A DNA stretch of 11,083 bases from assembly GCA_046154695.1 (NCBI GenBank), contig JBJXFI010000033.1, forward strand, positions 1-11,083. Direction: 5' to 3'. The DNA comes from DALYLB01 sp046154695 (lineage in GTDB: Bacteria > Acidobacteriota > Blastocatellia > RBC074). The translations under genes and the position numbers were made by a program. The notes beneath the pieces were generated by a model. It saw nothing but the letters and a program-made list of their open reading frames with translations, was not told where the DNA came from and searched no databases. This document shows positions 1-9,000 of the stretch, piece after piece (positions within the stretch are counted from its first letter, which is position 1; the number at the start of each line of letters is the position of its first letter).

Positions 1-56
1 CGGCTCCCCGATTTTTTTGGCCTGATTCATCGCAACCAAAGATTCGATTTTCCTGG

Positions 57-220
<164 letters not shown>

Positions 221-412
221 TCTGCGATTTTCCAATCATATGGCGCCGCCTGAAAAAATCTGTTGTCCTGACCGGCGATCTGGATTACTCTGCGACCCGA
301 AAACAGCCATGGGTCGTGGTCATTTTCCGGAGAAATCCAAGAGGAAAGCGCAAGCCAAAAGAGCGTCAGCCATATCGACTTCGAGCGCTCTCGTGAAAGG
401 TGAAAAAAAATC

Positions 413-3400
413 ATGAAAAAGAGAATCCCAATTCTGTTCGCTTTGATCGTTGCCGTATCGTTGATGAGTGTATGGGCCGTATTTCGCGGAGATGCGCAGG
501 GCACGCGCCCGCAGCTCGGCGGCCGGCCGGAGGTCGCACGGCCGGAGGTGGCGCCGCAGGCGCTTCCCGGAACCTATATCAGCCAGGGCGGGCGGCATAA
601 AATGATTGTGAAGAACGAGGATGCCGCCGTTTACAACGAGATGGCGCGGCGGGGAGCCATCCGCAAGGAGTTCAATTACGGGAGCTTCAAGCTGATCGAG
701 GTGGAAGAGCAGCCGGCCGGAGGGCGGGGCATTCTGCAGGCGCAGCCGCTGAACGTGCGCGATGATCAGAACCTGATCGCGCTCAACGGGTATGTGCTCG
801 ACACGTCGAGGGCGGAGCCGCTGGCCGAGTCGCTCCCGGTCGAGATGCGCCAGACGCGAATGGCGACGGCGCGGTCGGCCGGATTGCCGCCGGCCGCCGG
901 CACCTACATCGTGCAGTTCGCGGGGCCGGTGCAGGATGCATGGCTGCGCGAGCTGCGGAATTCGGGCGCGGAGATCATCAGCTATGTGCCGAACAATGCC
1001 TATATCGTTCGCACCACGCGGCGGCCGGCGGCGGCGATCTCGCGCATGCAGACGCAGCGCCCCTACGTGCAATGGGTGGGCGATTATCAACCGGCGTACA
1101 AGCTCTCGCCGAGCCTGCGGGAGGCGCGGACGCAAACCGCGCTGCAAACGGTGCGCGTGACGCTGCAGGTGCTCGACGGAGCGGCGGGCACGCAGGTCAT
1201 CGACGATCTTCGCCGGACTTCGACTCGTTATGAAGGGAGCCGCCGGGTGCTGAAATATCGCAACGTCACGACGACCATTCCCGCGTCGCGACTGACCGCG
1301 CTGGCGCAGGCCGACAGCGTCTTCGCGATCGAGCCGGCGCCGGAGCGCGTCCGGCTGGATGAGGCGCAGGGGCAGATCGTCGCGGGGAACCTCGCCGGCG
1401 CGAATCCGACCGGGCCGGGGTATCTGACCTGGCTGGCGGGCAAGGGGTTCAACAGCGGGCAGTTCGGTTCGTTCGCGGTCAATGTGGTGGATGACGCCTT
1501 TTCGCTCACGGGCCATCCGGATCTGTCGTCTACCCGGATCGCATTCGAGAACAATCCGACCCGGCAGACCGGGGCGCAGGGCGGCCATGGATTTCTGAAT
1601 TCGCATATCGTGGGCGGCTTCAACGACGGGACGGGCTCGGCCAACGAAGATTCGAATGGATTCAATTACGGACTGGGCATCGCGCCATGGGCGCGGGTCG
1701 GCGTCACGGCGATCTTCGGCAATACGGGCGCGTCCGCGACCGCATGGGAAGGCGCGGCCTATGGGAGGGGATCGCGGATCTCTTCCAACTCGTGGGGCGA
1801 GATCGATCAGGCGCGGCGGCCGATCGCGATCTACAACACGACTTCCCAGGAATTCGACGCCATCGCGCGCGACGCCCAGCCGGGCGTCGCCGGCAACCAG
1901 CAACTGGCCATCGTCTTCGCCGCGGGGAACTCCGGCGCCGGAGCGAACTCGGTCGGCGCGCCGGGGACGGCGAAGAACGTGATCACCGTGGGCGCGAGTG
2001 AGAACGTCCGCCAGACCGGCACCGACGGGTGCGGCATCGACAACGGCGGGGCGAACAATGCGGGCGATATCATCGGCTTTTCCAGCCGCGGCCCGGTGAA
2101 CGCCTCCGGCGGAGACGGCCGATTCAAACCCGATCTGATGGCGCCCGGAACGCACGTCGAGGCGGGGGTTCCGCAATCCAATTACGACGGCACCAGCGTG
2201 TGCGACAAGTTCTTCCCGGCGGGGCAGACGCTTTACGGCTGGTCGAGCGGGACGTCGCATTCGACGCCGGCGGTTGCGGGCGGCGTGGCGCTGATCTATC
2301 AGGACTTTCTCAATCGAGGTCTCGGCGCGCCGTCTCCGGCAATGATCAAGGCGCTCTTGATGAATTCGGCGACCTATATGGCGGGTTCCGGCGCCAACGA
2401 CCGGTTGCCGTCGAACAATCAGGGGATGGGGCGAATGGATCTGGGGCGTGCCTTTGACGGAACGGCGCGAATGCTCACCGATCAGACGCAGGTCTTCGGC
2501 GCCTCCGGACAGACGCACCAGGTGACGGGATCGGTTGCGGCGACGGACAAGCCGTTTCGCGTGACGCTGGCGTGGACCGACGCGCCCGGCTCCGTGACCG
2601 GCGGCCCGTGGGTCAACAACCTCGATCTGGAAGTGACGGTCGGCGGGACGACCTTCAGAGGCAATGTCTTTACCGGCGCGAACTCGACGCCGGGCGGGGC
2701 GGCCGATGGGCGGAACAATGTCGAGTCCGTTTTTCTGCCCGCCGGGACTTCCGGAAACTTCACAGTGACGGTGCGCGCGATCAACATCGCCGGCGATGGC
2801 GTGCCGGGCAATGGCGACACGACAGACCAGGATTTCGCGCTCGTGATCTATAACGGCGGCACGGCCGCGCCCGCGCCGCCGACCATCGATATCAATCCGG
2901 CCAGTCTCAGCTTCACGGCGATGGCGGGCGGAGCCAATCCGGCGAATCAGATTCTCAACCTGACCAATACCGGCGGGGGCACGCTCGCCTGGACAGCCGG
3001 GGATAACGCGCCATGGCTGACGGTCGCGGCGGCCTCGGGGACGGCTCCCGCGACGTTGACGGCCTCGGTCAATATTGCCGGGCTGGCCGCCGGAACCTTC
3101 AATGGCACAATCACCATTACGGGAACCGGCGCGACCAATTCGCCGGTGACCGTGCTCGTGAGCCTGACCATCAACCCGCCGGCGCCGGTAATCAGCGTCA
3201 CGCCTTCGAGCCTGAGCTTCGCCGGAACGGCGGGCGGCCCGGCGCCCGCCAGCAAGACGATCGCCCTGACCAATACGGGCGGGGGCGCGCTTTCGTGGAC
3301 GGCCGCCGACGATGCCTCGTGGCTGAGCGTCAGTCCGGCTTCCGGCAACGCGCCGGCCACCCTGACCGTTTCGGTCAATCCGGCCGGCCTCGCCGCGGGC

Positions 3401-3955
3401 GCGTTCAACGGCACGATCACCATCACCTCGACGGGCGCGACCAACACGCCCGTCACCGTGCCGGTGGCGCTGCAACTCTCCGCGCCTTCCTCCACCGACC
3501 TGATCGTCAACGGCGGCTTCGAGGGCTCGATCAATCCCTGGGTTCCCGGCGGCGGCGCGTTCCGCTCGACCGGCGCCTTCCCGCACGGCGGCAGCGGATA
3601 CCTGTTTATGGGGTCGTCCAATCGCGCCGCGCACACCACGTATCAACAGATCACCATACCGGCCGGCAGCGCGCCGAGCCTGAATTTCTGGCTGAACATC
3701 ACTTCGGGCGAGACCACGACCACACGGCAATACGACCTGCTCTTCGTCGAGGTCCGATCGACGACCGGCGCCCTGCTCGCCACGCTCGCCACTTTCAGCA
3801 ACCTCGATAAGACCGCGGCGGCGGGCGATTACACGTCCCGGGGACCGCTCAGTCTCGCCGCATTCGCCGGCCAGACCGTTCGGCTGCAATTCCGGGTGAC
3901 CACCGACCGCTCCCTGTCCACCACGTTCCGGATCGATGATGTCTCGGTGAGATGA
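413..3955 (+). CDS. Secreted S8 (subtilisin, KP-43-like) serine peptidase with two Ig/BACON-like repeats
   Basis: This is an 1180-residue secreted protease. Residues 1-29 form a signal peptide: a KKR start, a hydrophobic run to about residue 24, and likely cleavage near RGDAQ-G. Residues about 30-330 look like the propeptide region of KP-43 relatives (YIVQFAGPVQ at 165-174, WVGDYQPAYKLSP at 221-233). The catalytic domain follows at about 335-685: Asp in VNVVDD (D360), His in GGHGFLNSH (H392), oxyanion Asn in FAAGNSG (N506) and Ser in GTSHSTP (S615). Residues about 690-815 match the KP-43 beta-barrel (LAWTDAPG, VNNLDLEV, DGRNNVESVF). Two Ig/BACON-like repeats follow at 822-920 and 923-1022, then a jelly-roll-like binding domain (1028-1180) from NGGFEG to IDDVSV. 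The His motif has two extra residues compared with the usual GHGTH. The protein probably degrades extracellular protein while attached to a polymer or the cell surface; the substrate is unknown. Confidence 0.93.
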   Translation: MKKRIPILFALIVAVSLMSVWAVFRGDAQGTRPQLGGRPEVARPEVAPQALPGTYISQGGRHKMIVKNEDAAVYNEMARRGAIRKEFNYGSFKLIEVEEQPAGGRGILQAQPLNVRDDQNLIALNGYVLDTSRAEPLAESLPVEMRQTRMATARSAGLPPAAGTYIVQFAGPVQDAWLRELRNSGAEIISYVPNNAYIVRTTRRPAAAISRMQTQRPYVQWVGDYQPAYKLSPSLREARTQTALQTVRVTLQVLDGAAGTQVIDDLRRTSTRYEGSRRVLKYRNVTTTIPASRLTALAQADSVFAIEPAPERVRLDEAQGQIVAGNLAGANPTGPGYLTWLAGKGFNSGQFGSFAVNVVDDAFSLTGHPDLSSTRIAFENNPTRQTGAQGGHGFLNSHIVGGFNDGTGSANEDSNGFNYGLGIAPWARVGVTAIFGNTGASATAWEGAAYGRGSRISSNSWGEIDQARRPIAIYNTTSQEFDAIARDAQPGVAGNQQLAIVFAAGNSGAGANSVGAPGTAKNVITVGASENVRQTGTDGCGIDNGGANNAGDIIGFSSRGPVNASGGDGRFKPDLMAPGTHVEAGVPQSNYDGTSVCDKFFPAGQTLYGWSSGTSHSTPAVAGGVALIYQDFLNRGLGAPSPAMIKALLMNSATYMAGSGANDRLPSNNQGMGRMDLGRAFDGTARMLTDQTQVFGASGQTHQVTGSVAATDKPFRVTLAWTDAPGSVTGGPWVNNLDLEVTVGGTTFRGNVFTGANSTPGGAADGRNNVESVFLPAGTSGNFTVTVRAINIAGDGVPGNGDTTDQDFALVIYNGGTAAPAPPTIDINPASLSFTAMAGGANPANQILNLTNTGGGTLAWTAGDNAPWLTVAAASGTAPATLTASVNIAGLAAGTFNGTITITGTGATNSPVTVLVSLTINPPAPVISVTPSSLSFAGTAGGPAPASKTIALTNTGGGALSWTAADDASWLSVSPASGNAPATLTVSVNPAGLAAGAFNGTITITSTGATNTPVTVPVALQLSAPSSTDLIVNGGFEGSINPWVPGGGAFRSTGAFPHGGSGYLFMGSSNRAAHTTYQQITIPAGSAPSLNFWLNITSGETTTTRQYDLLFVEVRSTTGALLATLATFSNLDKTAAAGDYTSRGPLSLAAFAGQTVRLQFRVTTDRSLSTTFRIDDVSVR
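2876..3478 (+). repeat. Two tandem Ig/BACON-like domain repeats within the S8 gene
   Basis: Two units of about 99-100 residues (822-920 and 923-1022) share the order PxSLSF, LTNTGGG, LxWTA, WLxV, ASGxAPATLT, AGLAAGxFNGTITIT and GATNxPVTV. The similarity is also clear in the DNA, for example around 2964 and 3270, suggesting a fairly recent internal duplication or ongoing gene conversion. In secreted bacterial enzymes such modules act as spacers or carbohydrate/mucin-binding units; which applies here cannot be told from sequence alone. Confidence 0.8.
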
Positions 3956-3987
3956 GCCGGTGCGTGGGCTGATCATTTTCTCGGCCT

Positions 3988-4025
3988 GGGACCGCCGGGC
4001 GCCGAGCCGGCGCTCGGCGGTTCCC
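3988..4025. terminator. Strong GC hairpin after the S8 gene, probable terminator
   Basis: Left arm 3988-4003 pairs with right arm 4009-4025 around the loop GAGCC. The stem has about 16 pairs, including one G-T wobble and one bulged T. It begins 32 nt after the S8 stop codon. No T run follows on the + strand, so it is not a textbook intrinsic terminator; it may instead stabilise the mRNA 3' end or separate the S8 transcript from the next unit. Confidence 0.5.
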
Positions 4026-4037
4026 GCGAGATGTAAA

Positions 4038-4067
4038 TTGACACGCCACGCGGGCGTGGAATAGATT
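4038..4067 (+). promoter_or_regulatory. Sigma70-type promoter for the C11-CHAT-sigma run
   Basis: A perfect TTGACA -35 box (4038-4043) is followed after 18 bp by TAGATT (4062-4067), which matches TATAAT at four of six positions. It sits just after the hairpin that ends the S8 unit and about 180 bp before the C11 start codon, so the mRNA would have a long leader. A second weaker candidate is CATAAT at 4091-4096, with TTGGCC 19 bp upstream. Confidence 0.5.
4046..4059. promoter_or_regulatory. Perfect palindrome in the promoter spacer, operator candidate
   Basis: CCACGC (4046-4051) and GCGTGG (4054-4059) are perfect reverse complements separated by GG. The dyad lies wholly between the -35 and -10 boxes, a classic position for a repressor or a MerR-type activator. 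The 18-bp spacer, longer than the optimal 17, would fit a promoter that needs help. No matching regulator gene is visible in the window. Confidence 0.4.
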
Positions 4068-4237
4068 GGCCGGCGTTATAGCCAACATTTCATAATCGAT
4101 AGCTTCTACTTCAGAGCAGTTTCGCCGCAACAAGACGATGGCAGCCCAAACGACTAACGCTCAGCCGAGTTTTATTTCGTGTTCAAACTTTCGGGAGAGC
4201 GAACCGCCTCGATTTGCGGTCAACCCCAATCAGACTC

Positions 4238-4242
4238 AGGAG
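4238..4242 (+). promoter_or_regulatory. Ribosome binding site fixing the C11 peptidase start
   Basis: AGGAG ends 8 nt before the ATG at 4251. This favours 4251 over the in-frame ATG at 4179, whose extra 24 residues are not hydrophobic and resemble no part of the family. Confidence 0.7.
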
Positions 4243-4250
4243 ACTCAGCT

Positions 4251-5951
4251 ATGGCGGATGACAAGGGAACCACGAAGCGGAAATGGACCGTGCTCGTTTA
4301 TCTCGCGGGCGACAACAATTTAAGCGCCGAGATGATCTTCGGGCTGCTCGAGATGAAGGCCGCGGGAGTCGATCCCAGGGACGTTGCGGTCGTCGCGCAA
4401 CTCAATCCGAAGGGAGACGGGCTGCCCACGCAGCGCTTTGTCATCAATGGCTCCCCCGCGGGAGCGGGGCCCGTGACCATTGGCGCAAGCGGGACCGGTC
4501 GCGCCGGCGGCTATCTCCCATACACCTCCGGAGCGACCCGGCTCAGCGATGATGCGCTCCTGGCCGATGTTGAGATCGGAAAAAATGAACCCCGCATCTT
4601 TTCCGACATGCTCACCCTTGTCGCTGATCATCGCGAGAGTCTGCCGATTCTCGGGCCGACAGTGAGCGATCTTTCTCAGGATGAGTTGAAAAAACGCGCG
4701 AAAAAGATTTCGCAGCTTCAAATGCTTTCCCGCACGGCTGCCGGCAAATCATTGAAGTATGTAAAAGAAGACAACGACCTGTTGCCGGCGTTTAAAGACG
4801 CCTCGCTGACGGACGACACGGGGAATCCCTGGACGCTGCTCCGGTTTCTATTCTGGGGGATCGACAATTTCGAGGCCGAGAAATACCTGATCGTGCTCTC
4901 CGGTCATGGTTCGGGAGCCGTGGGGGATTTTCTGCGGGACGACACTTCCGGCGGTTCGCTCACGGTCGCGGGATTGGGCGAGGTCTTCGCCGTCCTGCGG
5001 AAAAAAGTAGGGGGAAACGTCGAGGTGATCCTGGGGTTGGACAGTTGTCTCATGAGCATGGCGGAGGTCTATTGCGAACTGGCGGGGAGCGTCGATTTCG
5101 TCATCGGCGCCGAAGGCTTCGAGCCCAACACGGGGTGGCCCTACCGGCAGGTGCTGGAACCGCTCATGGAGGACCCCTCGATCCTTCCGCGAGAATATGC
5201 GAAGACCATTGTCGATAAATACGCCCAATACTATTTCGACTATTCGCTCGGCGGCGTCTCGGTCGATCTCTCCGCGTGCGATTGTAAACCGAAAATCGTG
5301 GAAGGGCTGACGGACCGCGTCGCGAATCTCACTCGCTCCATGATTGCCATGCTTCAGGGGAGCGGCGGCAAGAGGGAGATTCTCCGGGACGCCATCCTGC
5401 TTGCGCACTGGAACGCGCAGACCTATAAATTCGATCAATATACGGACCTCCGGGATTTCTGTGATCTGCTGGCGAAGCGGAACATCAAGGGAATCGTGGG
5501 GCATTGTAAAAGCATCGTGAAGTATATCGACGAAAACGTCGTACTGAATCGTTGCTTCAGCGGCCCGGTCTTTCAATACTCGTATGGCCTGTCAATCTAT
5601 TTTCCGTGGGCCGCGTGTTCGAAGGACTATCTGGATCTGAAATTCGCCAAAACCACGGGGTGGGGAGAATTCCTGAAGCTGTTCATCGAGGGAGAGGGGC
5701 TCTCGCGCCGCCCGCCGCGCCAGGAATGTCAGACCGGGAATCCGGTGCTGGCCAAGGTCTTCAGCCCGTGCCCGGACAAGGTGAATTCCCCGCGCGCCAG
5801 CTCGCCCGCGGGGGTGAAGGCCGACGATCCATGCAAGCACGCCTCGGTGAAGTTCACCAAGCCATGCGATCGAGGGCCCGGGGAGCGAACGAACAGCGTG
5901 AAGAACCCGCCCATACGCTGGTGCCCCCTCTGCAACCGGAATTTGAAATGA
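4251..5951 (+). CDS. Clostripain-like C11 family cysteine peptidase with Cys-rich tail
   Basis: This 566-residue protein opens with the family's first strand, WTVLVYLAGDNNLS (12-25). The catalytic pair is visible as His in VLSGHGSG (H219) and Cys in LGLDSCLMSMAEV (C266), followed by the family-typical FVIGAEGFEPNTGWPY (283-298). C11 enzymes cut after Arg or Lys and many mature by cutting an internal linker. Here residues about 85-195 form a long, partly charged insert before the catalytic His, which could be such a linker or a substrate-control loop. No signal peptide or membrane segment is seen, so the enzyme is probably cytoplasmic, unlike secreted clostripain. The tail (486-566) is proline-rich with six cysteines, ending in WCPLCNRNLK; a zinc knuckle is possible. 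The gene lies about 53 nt upstream of the CHAT gene and is probably co-transcribed with it. Its substrate is unknown. Confidence 0.9.
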   Translation: MADDKGTTKRKWTVLVYLAGDNNLSAEMIFGLLEMKAAGVDPRDVAVVAQLNPKGDGLPTQRFVINGSPAGAGPVTIGASGTGRAGGYLPYTSGATRLSDDALLADVEIGKNEPRIFSDMLTLVADHRESLPILGPTVSDLSQDELKKRAKKISQLQMLSRTAAGKSLKYVKEDNDLLPAFKDASLTDDTGNPWTLLRFLFWGIDNFEAEKYLIVLSGHGSGAVGDFLRDDTSGGSLTVAGLGEVFAVLRKKVGGNVEVILGLDSCLMSMAEVYCELAGSVDFVIGAEGFEPNTGWPYRQVLEPLMEDPSILPREYAKTIVDKYAQYYFDYSLGGVSVDLSACDCKPKIVEGLTDRVANLTRSMIAMLQGSGGKREILRDAILLAHWNAQTYKFDQYTDLRDFCDLLAKRNIKGIVGHCKSIVKYIDENVVLNRCFSGPVFQYSYGLSIYFPWAACSKDYLDLKFAKTTGWGEFLKLFIEGEGLSRRPPRQECQTGNPVLAKVFSPCPDKVNSPRASSPAGVKADDPCKHASVKFTKPCDRGPGERTNSVKNPPIRWCPLCNRNLK

Positions 5952-6004
5952 GGATGGAAAGACGGGCGTGTTGAGCCGGTGTTTTGATTCGCGCGCGAGG
6001 TTTT

Positions 6005-9000
6005 ATGTGGTTCAGGAAGGAGGGGGAACATCCCCCGTTGATAAAACGAAGCGGCTTTGTGGCCGGGGCGATTTTTTTGGCGCTGGCTCCGCTGTGTTTT
6101 CGATGCAGCGACGTCGGGACGCCTGAGATCGCGGCTTCGGCGGTTCGCCCGCCCAACGCGACCGACGCGCCCTGCCATGCCGCCGAGCGGGCATTTTCAA
6201 GGGCCGCGGACCTCGCCGCGCGCCCGGCGGGGCCGTCACAGCGCGAGGCCATCGCCTTATATCGAACCGCTTCCGACGCGTGGAGGCAATGCGGGGATCG
6301 GCCCCGGGAGGCGGGGGCGCTGCTGGCTGCCGGCCAGCTCCGGTACGAATTCGGCGAGACCGAGGCGGCGGAGGCCGACTATGAGCGGGCGCGCGCGATC
6401 AGCAAGGAGGCCGGCGACCAGCGGCTTGCGATCCGGGCCTATAATGAACTCGGATACGCGCGAATCTATGCCAGCGACTATCCGGCGGCGCTCGAATATT
6501 GCAACCGGGCGCTCGAGATGAGCAGCCGGCTTCAGGACCGCGCCGGGGAGGCGCAGGCATTGCTCAATTTCAGCGAGTACAATTATCTGCAGGGCGACCG
6601 GGAAAAGGCCCTGGATCAAGCGCAAAAAGCGCTCTCGCTCTGGTCGGCCCTCGGCGATCAGCGCGGGCAAGCGAAGGCGCATCTGCAGATCGGTTACGCA
6701 TACGCGGGCCTGAATCAGGGCCCAAACGCCACCGCGGCGTATTCCAGCGCGCTCCGACTCTGGGAGTCATTGCGCGATCGGGCGGGAGAGGCGCAGACGC
6801 TGACGGCCATCGGCGACAGTTACTCCTCGGACGGCGACAGGCAGAAGGCCCTCGGACTGTACCAGCGGGCGCTGGAGATCTATGCCCCTCTCGGCGGCCG
6901 GCTCGGAGAGGCGATGACCCTCAACAGCATCGGATATGTCTACGACGAGATGGGAGACTATCTCTCGGCCATCCGTTATTACGACAAGGCGCGAACGCTC
7001 TATCGGAAGTTGAACACGCCCGTAGGCGAGGCCGGACAGATGATGAAGATGGGCGAGATGTATTTCCTGCTGGGCAAAGGGCGGGAGGCGCTGAAATTCC
7101 TCACCGAGTCGCTCGCGCTCAACCGCCGAATCGCGAACAAAAGAGTCCTTTCATGCAATCTCAACGACCTGGGATGGGTTCATGAGTCGGGTGGATTGCG
7201 GCAAAAGGCGCTCGGGTATTACCGTCAATCCCTGGACTTGAACCGTGAGACCAAGGATATTCGGGCGGAAGCCTATACGCTGAACTATATCGGGCGCATG
7301 CATGCGGAGAGCGGTCGCGCGGCGCGGGCGCGCCATTACTTTCGTGAGGCGCTCGGGCTGAATCAGGCGGCGGCCGATCGCGAGGGAGAGTCGCTCACGC
7401 GATACCACCTCGCCCTTGCCGCGAGCCGCCTGGGGGATTTGGGGGAAGCCCGCCGTCAGATCGAGGCCTCCCTGGAGATCTCGGAATCCTTGCGGACCAA
7501 GGTCGCGGGGGACGATCTTCGCATCTCGTATCTGGCCACGACGCGCCCGCGATACGATTTTCAAATCGACCTTCTCATGCGAATCGCCCACCGCGAGAGA
7601 GACCGGGAGTTCGAAGCGCTCGCGCTGCGCGCCAGCGAGCGCGCGCGGGCGCGCGGCCTGCTCGACCTGCTCGCGGAGGCTCACGCACAGATTCAAACCG
7701 GCATCAGCCCGGGGCTGCTCGATCGCCAATTCGCACTGGACCGGCAGCTAAAGGAAACGATCGACCAACAGATGGCAATGCGCGCCGCCGGGGAGGCCGA
7801 GTCCGAGGAGTTCAAGGAGAAGCTCGCGGCGTTGCTGACAGATCGACGCCAGCTCGATGCGTCGATCAAGGCGGAGAGCCCGCGATATGCCGCGCTCACG
7901 ACTCCGCAGCCGGTGAAGATCGAGGATCTTCAAAAGAACGTGCTCGACGACGAGACGCTTCTGCTCGAATATGCACTTGGCGACAAACGAAGCTATCTCT
8001 GGGCCGTGACGCCGAAGGGGCTCACGAGTTATGTGCTGCCGGGCCGGACGGTGATCGAAAAGACGGCGGACGAGATGTTTCGACAGTTGACCGCCCGCCA
8101 ATCGCGGACGATGGACGCCGCGCTGGATCGCGATCGCGTGGCGAAGGCCGACATCGAATACCGGCGGCTCTCCATGGCATTGAGCGAGATGCTGCTTCGC
8201 CCGGTTGCCGGATTGCTCGGCAACAAGCGGCTTCTCGTCGTCACCGAGGGGGCGCTCCAGCGGGTCCCCTTCGCCGCGCTGCCCGAGCCGAGGGCCGGAG
8301 GATACCGGCCGTTGATCGCAGGCCACGAGATTGTCACGCAGCCCTCGGCCTCGATGCTCGCCCTGTTGCGCAAAGAGACGGCGCCCCGCCGATATTCAAA
8401 GTCCGTCGCCGTGCTGGCCGATCCGATTTTTACCGAGGACGACGGCCGGTTGTCGATGTTCCCGAGCGTGCTGGCCGGAATCCTCCCCGCCGCCGCCCTT
8501 CCCCCGATCCCGCGGAATGTCCCGGTCCTGCGCAGCCCGGGCAGGACCGCCTTCAACCTCGACCGCCTGCCGGCCGCGGAGATCGAGGCCGATGCGATCA
8601 TCTCTCTCGCGCCTCCCGGATCGAGCCGGAAAGCGGTCGGCGCGGAGGCCACCCGGGAGCTGGTCATGAGCGGTGAATTGAGCAAATATCGCATCGTGCA
8701 TTTCGCAACGCACGGCATGCTCAATCCCGACAACCCGGAGCTCTCCGCGATCGCGCTCTCTCACTTCGACCGGCATGGCCGTCCCTGCGACGGCCTCCTG
8801 CGCCTGCACGATATTTATAACCTGACCCTCCCGGTCGAGCTCGTCGTGCTCAGCGCTTGCGAGACGGCGCTGGGCAAGGATGTAAAGGGAGAAGGGTTGA
8901 TGGCGATGACGCGCGGCTTTATGTACGCCGGCGCCTCGCGCGTGGTGGCAAGCCTCTGGAAAGTGGATGATGACGCCTCCGCCGAACTGATGCGCGGCTT

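Noticed and set aside
2947..3639. A 230-codon - strand open frame across the Ig/BACON-like repeats
   Set aside because: It is a shadow of the repeats: its repetitive look comes from the sense-strand domain duplication.
320..3976. A 1218-codon open frame on the - strand opposite the S8 gene
   Set aside because: It is rich in Arg, Gly and Ala, with no recognisable domain, and mirrors the codon bias of a high-GC gene whose sense strand has clear S8 motifs. It is an open antisense shadow.
6074..6110. Lipoprotein signal (lipobox) in the CHAT protein
   Set aside because: The residues before the candidate cysteines (APLC and CFRC) do not fit the L-A/S-G/A-C pattern.
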